Shown: piece by piece, positions 7,552-11,877 of the stretch
How positions within the stretch are numbered: the first letter of the stretch is position 1
Layout of the letters: the number at the start of each line of letters is the position of its first letter
From: Stramonita haemastoma
Taxonomy: Eukaryota > Mollusca > Gastropoda > Neogastropoda > Muricidae
NCBI GenBank assembly: GCA_030674155.1
Contig: JASPKP010008154.1
Span: 1-11,877 of the forward strand
Reading direction: 5' to 3'
Length of the DNA: 11,877 bases
The notes under the pieces: generated by a model
The model's input: only the letters and a program-made list of their open reading frames with translations
Database searches by the model: none
Told to the model about the DNA's origin: nothing
Translations under genes and position numbers: made by a program

Positions 7552-7750
7552 AGCCACCATGGCGTATGGCAGCGCCTTGGATTTCGGACTGGAAGGTTGG
7601 GTTTCGAATCCCTAGGAGTCAAGGGGATTTAGACTCCGGCCGGCCCCTTTCCAAGTGAGTGAGCTGTGGACCAGTGGAAGACTGGGACCATAAGTCGAGC
7701 TTCATCTGCTTTGGGATGCGAGTTGAGGTGTTGCTCAAAAATACATGACG
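7552..7750 (+). mobile_element. tRNA-derived SINE, copy D (different head)
   Basis: The head reads ATGGCGTATGGCAGCGCC (7559-7576), an A-box region, followed by TTGGATTTCGGACTGG and a strong B box GGTTTCGAATCC at 7600-7611, about 40 bases from the A box. Downstream, GGGATTTAGACTCC and GACTGGGACCATAAGTCGAG (7680-7699) faintly echo the GGAACTATAAATCGAG anchor of copies A and C, so the body may be distantly related although the head differs. The 3' end is not marked by a clear tail and is set where similarity to anything recognisable stops. The cloverleaf cannot be closed, so this is a SINE rather than a tRNA gene. Confidence 0.6.
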
Positions 7751-8160
7751 AATACTGCAGGTTCCGACCCGCCATTTGACATGGGGACATATTTTGATGA
7801 AAGGTAGAGTAAAACCCCGGGGTCAAATACTCTCAAAGCATAGTACCTCCCACAAACCTTATTTTTATCCTCATTTTCACTGCCATGGAGCAATAAAATT
7901 TTAATTGCCCCTGATTCCGGGGGGGTTTGGAAATTGCCCTCCCGGTCCATGGTGCCTCAATTTTGGTTCCCAATACACTTCGGCCTGTGGGGAGTTTGTA
8001 TCAAAGCCTTTGGGGTTTTGGGGGTTCACAGGAGCGGTCGTTGGGGAACGTTGCGGTGGTTGCCACCTGGGTAGGCAAACCACTCTTCTGGCTCCACGAC
8101 TGAACAGTACTGTCGTTAGTAGGGGGGGTTACTGGGTTGTGTTTTTTGCGTCTGTTTGCT
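7751..8160. other. Unique sequence of mixed composition, no recognised gene
   Basis: Bases 7900-8150 have higher GC and look less simple than the surroundings, with frames of 90 codons (7905-8177, plus) and 60-71 codons on the minus strand. No domain is recognisable. It could belong to a larger dispersed repeat that continues into the motif at 8178. Confidence 0.4.
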
Positions 8161-8177
8161 CAGTAAAGCACCACTGA

Positions 8178-8203
8178 AACCACCAAAGTGACCCCGCAGA
8201 ATG
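8178..8203 (+). repeat. Dispersed repeat motif, copy 1
   Basis: This 26-base segment matches 22 of 26 positions with 10593-10618 in the same orientation. The shared core is CACC, then AAGTGACCC, then GCAGA. The flanks of the two copies are not clearly alignable, so only the core is marked. Confidence 0.5.
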
Positions 8204-8366
8204 TTTTCCCCTTGGCTGGAGGCCCCCGGCGGCCTAACATTGTGGGCTCCCTTGCTTCCAACCATGAGGATAAGACATAAAGAATTTGGGTATGGCTGGG
8301 CGGGGGAAACTGAAATGAGCGGATGGGGAAAAGCAGGACAGGACGTCGCAGAAGATAAGGCAGCAA

Positions 8367-8462
8367 CCCCCCCCCCCCAAAAAAAAAAAGGAAAAAGAAA
8401 AAAAAAAAAAAAAAAAAAAAAGGGGAAAAAAAACCCCAAAACCCCCAAAAAAACCCCAAAAC
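8367..8462. repeat. C12 then A-rich and C4A4-like low-complexity tract
   Basis: A run of 12 C (8367-8378) and 11 A is followed by A-rich sequence including a run of about 20 A (8401-8421). A few CCCCAAAA-like units follow (about 8433-8462). The frames across it are Phe or Lys strings. Confidence 0.85.
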
Positions 8463-8532
8463 GGGGGTTAAAAAAAACAAACAGGTTTTAAAATTTTTTC
8501 ATTTCGTTATTCAGGTGTTTCAAAAAAAGGAT

Positions 8533-8660
8533 TGATGGGTCGCCGTCGAAAAGCGGCTTCAGACCCACAAAATATGGTTTAAATTCCCATTTAGCAACCA
8601 GGTACCAACTTGCTGATCTTCCTGTTAACACAAGAAGAAAAAAGAAAAAACAAAGAAAGA
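8533..8660 (+). mobile_element. Possible short tRNA-like SINE, copy F
   Basis: A possible A-box region (GATGGGTCGCCG, 8534-8545) is followed about 40 bases later by GGTTTAAATTCCC (8576-8588), a B box with one extra T. An A-rich tail (AAGAAGAAAAAAGAAAAAAC) then starts near 8631. The order is head, short body and A-rich tail, as in a short SINE. Both boxes are weak and no second copy is present in the window, so this is tentative. Confidence 0.3.
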
Positions 8661-8817
8661 AAATATGAAAACGTGCACGATAGACAACAATGGAAACTTA
8701 AAACACCCAAAAGTATCAAAAAGAGGTATGGCCGCGAAATGACAAAAAATCGTCAGACAAAAGATTTGCTCTTTTAAAAAAAAACCTTTTTAAAAATTTC
8801 AATCAATGACGTTGAAT

Positions 8818-9190
8818 AAAAAAAAAAAAAGGGGGGGAAAATAAGAATAGAGCCAAAAACCAAAAATAAAAAAACAAAACAAAAAAAAAAAGGGGAAAAG
8901 GAAATGGAAGGGCGGAGGTGAAGAAGAAAGAAGAAAAAGAAAATAAGGATGGGGCGGTGGAAAAAAAGAAAAAAAAGAGAATAAAAAGAAGAGGAGAAGA
9001 AGGAAAAAAAGGGAAAAAAAAAAAAAAAAAATGGAAACAGTGAGGAGGAGGGGGTGGTACACAAGAACAGAAAAAGAAGACCCCAGAGAGGAAAGAAGGG
9101 AAAAAAAAGAAAAAAAAAAAAAGGAGAAGAAAAAAAAAGGAAGAAGAGGGGAAGAAGGAAGAGGAGGAGGCGGAAAAGACGAAAAAAATG
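8818..9190. repeat. Long polypurine (A/G) tract
   Basis: The plus strand is overwhelmingly A and G for about 370 bases, with A runs of 12 to 20 (for example about 9015-9030 and 9107-9121), GAA and GGAGGA units, and few pyrimidines apart from one patch at 9053-9083. The minus frames of 87-146 codons are Phe/Ser/Leu/Pro strings and are not proteins. Confidence 0.9.
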
Positions 9191-9480
9191 CTGATAATGA
9201 CGGCGTGACACGACGAAGATGAAAAGTCAGGTAAAAGGGCCAAGCAAGGAAAAGGATAAAAAGAAATAGAAGAAAGATAATAAAAAAGGGGGAAAAACCG
9301 CCACCATCACAACCACCCGCGTTGCAGTGATAGTAGTTGCAGTAAAAAAGTGATGATGGGGTGGTGGGGATGGGAGTGATTAAGGGGGGGGTGGGGAAAA
9401 TGGTGGTGGTGTGGTGGGTTTAAAAAAAGCAAACCAAAACGTTGCATTGTTACTCTGACAAAAAATAACAAAGCAACAAC
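9191..9480. repeat. GAT/GGT-rich trinucleotide-like region
   Basis: After the polypurine tract, the sequence carries GATGAT, GGTGGGGATGGG and GGTGGTGGTGTGGTGGG (about 9350-9420), a degenerate GGT/GAT simple repeat. No gene is recognised. Confidence 0.5.
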
Positions 9481-9532
9481 AAAAAAAAACAAAAAAAAAA
9501 AACAAAAAAAAAAAACCCCAAAACCCAAAAAA
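9481..9532. repeat. A/C low-complexity tract
   Basis: Runs of A broken by single or clustered C, with no G or T until about 9534. It is the same style of sequence as the tract at 10352. Confidence 0.8.
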
Positions 9533-10004
9533 AGCGATAGACCGATTTGTTGCAGAACGACGATAACATTTGCAAGATCAGTGCTTTTGGGGTTTCGCAA
9601 CCAATATGATGAGAACGATGAAAAATTCTTCAGTAAGTGCCAAGTGACTCACCACAAGTCAAAAAAAATAGATTTTAAAACTTCGTCGAAAAAACCTGGT
9701 TACCTATTTTTTGCCCATTTATTTTAAACCAAAACAGTTCCCGGCGAGCAACCCAAAGCAGCACACCGTTTCTTCTACACCCCCCGCTCCCTCTCTTTTA
9801 ACACTGCAAGAATTCTGACTTCAGACTGATGGGGCCCTCTACCGGGAAGTCTTTCCACATACCTCCTCCTCTTCTCAAAAGCCAGAAACCGGCCCAGACC
9901 CTGGCTACCCCGAGGCAACCCTTTTTCCAATCGAGTAAACTCCAGTTTAGTTAGTAAAAACCGATCGCACTCCATCAAAAGTCTTCCCGGGAGCTGTATA
10001 CCCG
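9533..10004. other. Unique sequence, no recognised gene
   Basis: Bases 9740-10000 are of mixed, moderately GC-rich composition. They carry a 67-codon minus frame (9978-9775) without low-complexity bias but also without any recognisable motif. No tRNA-like box is seen. Confidence 0.4.
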
Positions 10005-10305
10005 CTCATTCCTCATCAAAACCTTTATTTTTTTACTATTTTTTTTTTTTTTTAATCTAACAAAAAATTTAAAAAAAAAAAAATTAAATTCTTATTTTTA
10101 ATAAAAAAATTCTTCAAAAATTTTATTTTTTTTTTTTTCCTTTTTCCTAAACCTTTTTTTTCACAAAACTTTCCCCAAACATTCCCCTTCCTTTTTATTT
10201 TTCAATCCCCCATCTTTATAAAAACTTTTAAACTATATCCAAACTTCACTCCCTCAAAAAAAAAAATTAAATCTTACTTTAAAAAAAATTTAAAAACAAT
10301 TTTCT
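10005..10305. repeat. 301-base G-free stretch, A/T homopolymer-rich
   Basis: The plus strand has no G at all between the G at 10004 and the G at 10306. It starts with long T and A runs (about 10028-10140) and continues with T/C- then A/C-rich sequence. It contains no gene. Confidence 0.9.
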
Positions 10306-10351
10306 GGTAGGTGCATGTGTCTCTCTAGATCACTAAGCACTACAAACAATG

Positions 10352-10513
10352 ACAAAAAAAAAAAAAAAAAAAAAACCCTAAACAACAAAAACCCAAAAAG
10401 CAACAAAAACAAAAAAAAAAACAACCCCCCCCCCCCCCCCCCCAAAACCAAACAAAAACAAAAAACCCCCCCCAAAACAAAAAAAAAAGCAAACAAAAAA
10501 CCAAACCCCAAAC
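10352..10513. repeat. A/C-only tract with a C19 run
   Basis: Apart from one T (10379) and two G bases (10400 and 10489), this tract is only A and C. It starts with a run of about 23 A, contains 19 consecutive C at 10425-10443, and ends with AAAC and CCAAA units. The open frames (76 and 82 codons) are Lys/Pro or Phe/Gly strings. Confidence 0.9.
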
Positions 10514-10592
10514 CATCTTGGGAAAAAACTGTCATCAAAAAATAAAAACCTTTGCTTGTGTTCTAAATAGATCAGATCTGCCATACGCATGT

Positions 10593-10618
10593 CACCACCG
10601 AAGTGACCCAGCAGAGTG
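10593..10618 (+). repeat. Dispersed repeat motif, copy 2
   Basis: Same-orientation partner of 8178-8203, with 22 of 26 identical bases. Its flank (10560-10720) is non-repetitive within the window and moderately GC-rich, so the full repeat unit may be longer than the marked core. Confidence 0.5.
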
Positions 10619-10823
10619 CAGCGTCTTAGCTGTTAATGGCCTGATTCAACATACCTTTTTGACAGCCGTTTCTCTATTTGACCCTTGCATCGAAATAGCA
10701 CTGGGCACTTGACATTTTGAAATTTAAAAAAAGTGTATGGGGGGGTTAGTGTGTCAACGAAGTATTTTTGTGCTACGTAATTTCTGGGCAAGGATTTCAT
10801 CCCGCAGAAATTTTCGCCACAGT

Positions 10824-10838
10824 GTACTTACTTACTTA
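10824..10838 (-). repeat. TAAG tandem tail of a non-LTR retrotransposon
   Basis: Read on the minus strand, the stop codon TAA (10838-10836) is followed at once by GTAAGTAAGTA, that is, TAAG units. Short tandem tails at the extreme 3' end are typical of several non-LTR retrotransposon families. This places the element's 3' end at about 10824. Confidence 0.65.
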
Positions 10839-11125
10839 ATCCTCCTCGCTCCGGGTGGAGCAAAAGGCGCCAAAAGTCTCCTCCAGCCACCCCCTGTCTT
10901 GGGGAAGCCACTATTTCATTCCCGTTTGCCCTTTTTTTCATTTCTTCTTCTATTTCTCCTCCTGTACCTAACGGCCTCCCCTTTCCTTTTCCCCCCGGGG
11001 GTGCCCATCTGAGGCAGGGATGTGGATGTCGGTCTTGTTCACCTGAGGACATGGCCCGCCACCTCCATCGCCTTTGTTTCATTTCTTCATGGGATTTTGA
11101 TGCCATCCTTGCTCCTTCCTAAAAG
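10836..11125 (-). pseudogene. Non-LTR retrotransposon ORF fragment: C-terminus after the reverse transcriptase domain
   Basis: This is the last ~90 residues of an endonuclease/reverse-transcriptase polyprotein of a class lacking RNase H, on the minus strand. The landmarks come in the family order: EEMKQRRWRW (about 11088-11059), then in another frame AGHVLR (about 11060-11043), corresponding to the family's RRWRW-(I/L)-GHVLR; LRWAPPG and GKGRPLGT (about 11013-10963), corresponding to the GKRxRGRP motif; EIEEEMKK; and, after another frame change, WLEETFGAFCSTRSEED followed by TAA at 10838-10836. At least two frame changes break it. It is 5'-truncated: upstream of about 11125 I cannot follow the RT domain. 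The ending in Ser/Arg-Glu-Glu-Asp and the tandem tail agree with this class. I am confident of the family type, not of the clade. Confidence 0.8.
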
Positions 11126-11144
11126 TAAAAGTTTTTCCCATGGT

Positions 11145-11627
11145 CTAGGGCGGCGAGACCTCTTTTCGAAAGCCCGATTTCCTTTTTTTTTTTTGTTGGT
11201 TTTCCAGGGCTTTAGGCGAAGGGCGAGCGGACGTTTGATTTTTTTCCTTTTTTGTTTGGTTGGGCGCAAGACTGTTCCCCCCAATTTTTTGCGTCGTTGA
11301 AGGGCCCGTGCGCAAGACCAATTCTGGTTGAGACCCCCCAAAAACACGAGGACGAGTGTAGCAACCCAAAGGACTTGAATGTTGTCTTCTTTTTCCCAAA
11401 TCCGCCACGCACATTTTTCTACCCTGCACCTTTTTGTCTTTTCTTTTATGATCTTTTTCTGTCGGGGTCTTGAGTCCCACCTTCTGCTGTTTTACAACTT
11501 TTTTTGTTTTTTCCCGGGTGTCCGTCTGATGGTGAAGGGGGAGTTTTCCTGCAAAGTCCCAGTCCCAAGCCGGGGTGCGTCCCCTACCAGTCCCTTGGTC
11601 GGCTTCGTCGCCACAGTGTAGCACCAC
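11145..11627 (-). other. Unrecognised 160-codon open frame, coding status doubtful
   Basis: This is the longest open frame in the window that is not plainly low complexity. It starts with ATG at 11627 and is Lys-, Thr- and Gln-rich and basic, with no domain, signal peptide or membrane segment that I recognise. It lies upstream of, and on the same strand as, the retrotransposon C-terminus at 10836-11125, but no RT motif is visible in it, so continuity with that element is unproven. Other frames across the same interval are also open for 66-92 codons, which weakens the case for selection. It may be another decayed repeat. Confidence 0.15.
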
Positions 11628-11877
11628 TTTTTTTTGATTTCAGTTTTGCTGTGTAGATTTTTTCCTCATAAGAGTGGCTTTTTTTTTTTTTTTTAAACCC
11701 GGTAAGACTTCTTTCGGTGGGGGGTTTTTGTTGTGTTTGTTTTGTTTTTGCCTAAATGTATACCAAGCCGGAACTTGGGTTTGTACAATAAGCCTCTCCT
11801 TTTGACAACACCAAGACGAGCATCGGGTATTACAGAAGAAGATACGTGCGGCACGAACAGAATCAAATAATATCTAG
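11628..11877. other. Unique and T-rich sequence at the window edge
   Basis: T runs (about 11679-11694) and GTTTGTTTTG units are followed by mixed sequence to the end of the window. No gene, repeat family or RNA is recognised. Confidence 0.5.

Noticed and set aside
7552..7630. A functional tRNA gene
   Set aside because: A and B boxes are present, but the acceptor, D and T arms do not pair into a cloverleaf and similarity continues into a SINE-like body.
8433..8462. CCCCAAAA-type units resembling ciliate telomere repeats
   Set aside because: Only a few irregular units occur, embedded in A and C homopolymers. The block is internal and the rest of the window looks animal, so it is low-complexity sequence.
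8774..9243. Three overlapping minus-strand frames of 87-146 codons
   Set aside because: They are Phe/Ser/Leu/Pro strings read from the complement of a polypurine tract, with no domain-like complexity.
11145..11220. tRNA-like boxes near GGTCTAGGGCGGCGAG and TTTTCGAAAGCCC
   Set aside because: The two motifs are too close (about 25 bases) for an A/B-box pair and no body or tail follows.

Overview
This looks like non-coding nuclear DNA from an animal, most likely a lophotrochozoan and perhaps a mollusc. The reasons are the absence of any bacterial-style gene or operon, the very high content of microsatellites and homopolymers, and the density of tRNA-derived short interspersed elements (SINEs) together with two fossil non-LTR retrotransposons of kinds familiar from invertebrate genomes. 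The phylum is an inference from the look of the repeats and is only moderately supported. I find no intact host gene, no functional tRNA or rRNA gene, and no CRISPR or prokaryotic mobile element.

Layout, left to right. Bases 1-545 are AT-rich unique sequence. A CT-rich tract (547-690) leads into a minus-strand tRNA-derived SINE (694-1025), which abuts a GT block and an opposing AC block (1034-1323). Bases 1324-3180 are unique or AT-rich with no recognised gene. A GA microsatellite running into GT (3186-3420) is followed by a GC-rich island (about 3600-4030) with a perfect 10-bp-arm palindrome. Bases 4198-5690 form a SINE cluster: a minus 3' piece, a plus copy, a minus head and another plus copy. 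Bases 6066-6179 are GT-rich. Bases 6340-7168 hold the clearest protein relic: the RNase H domain and C-terminal tail of a non-LTR retrotransposon on the plus strand, broken across all three frames. A further tRNA-like SINE follows (7552-7750), and a weaker one lies at 8533-8660. From 8367 to about 10515 the plus strand is strongly skewed: C/A and polypurine tracts, then a 301-base stretch with no G at all, then an A/C stretch containing C19. Finally, the minus strand of 10836-11125 carries the last ~90 residues of a second non-LTR retrotransposon, of a class without RNase H, ending in a TAAG-type tail.

Nothing here forms a pathway. The content is a graveyard of autonomous retrotransposons and the SINEs that such elements normally mobilise, embedded in simple repeats. 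At least three SINE copies share both head and body, so they are one family. Many frame breaks sit in or next to homopolymers, so part of the apparent decay could be consensus error in the assembly rather than mutation.
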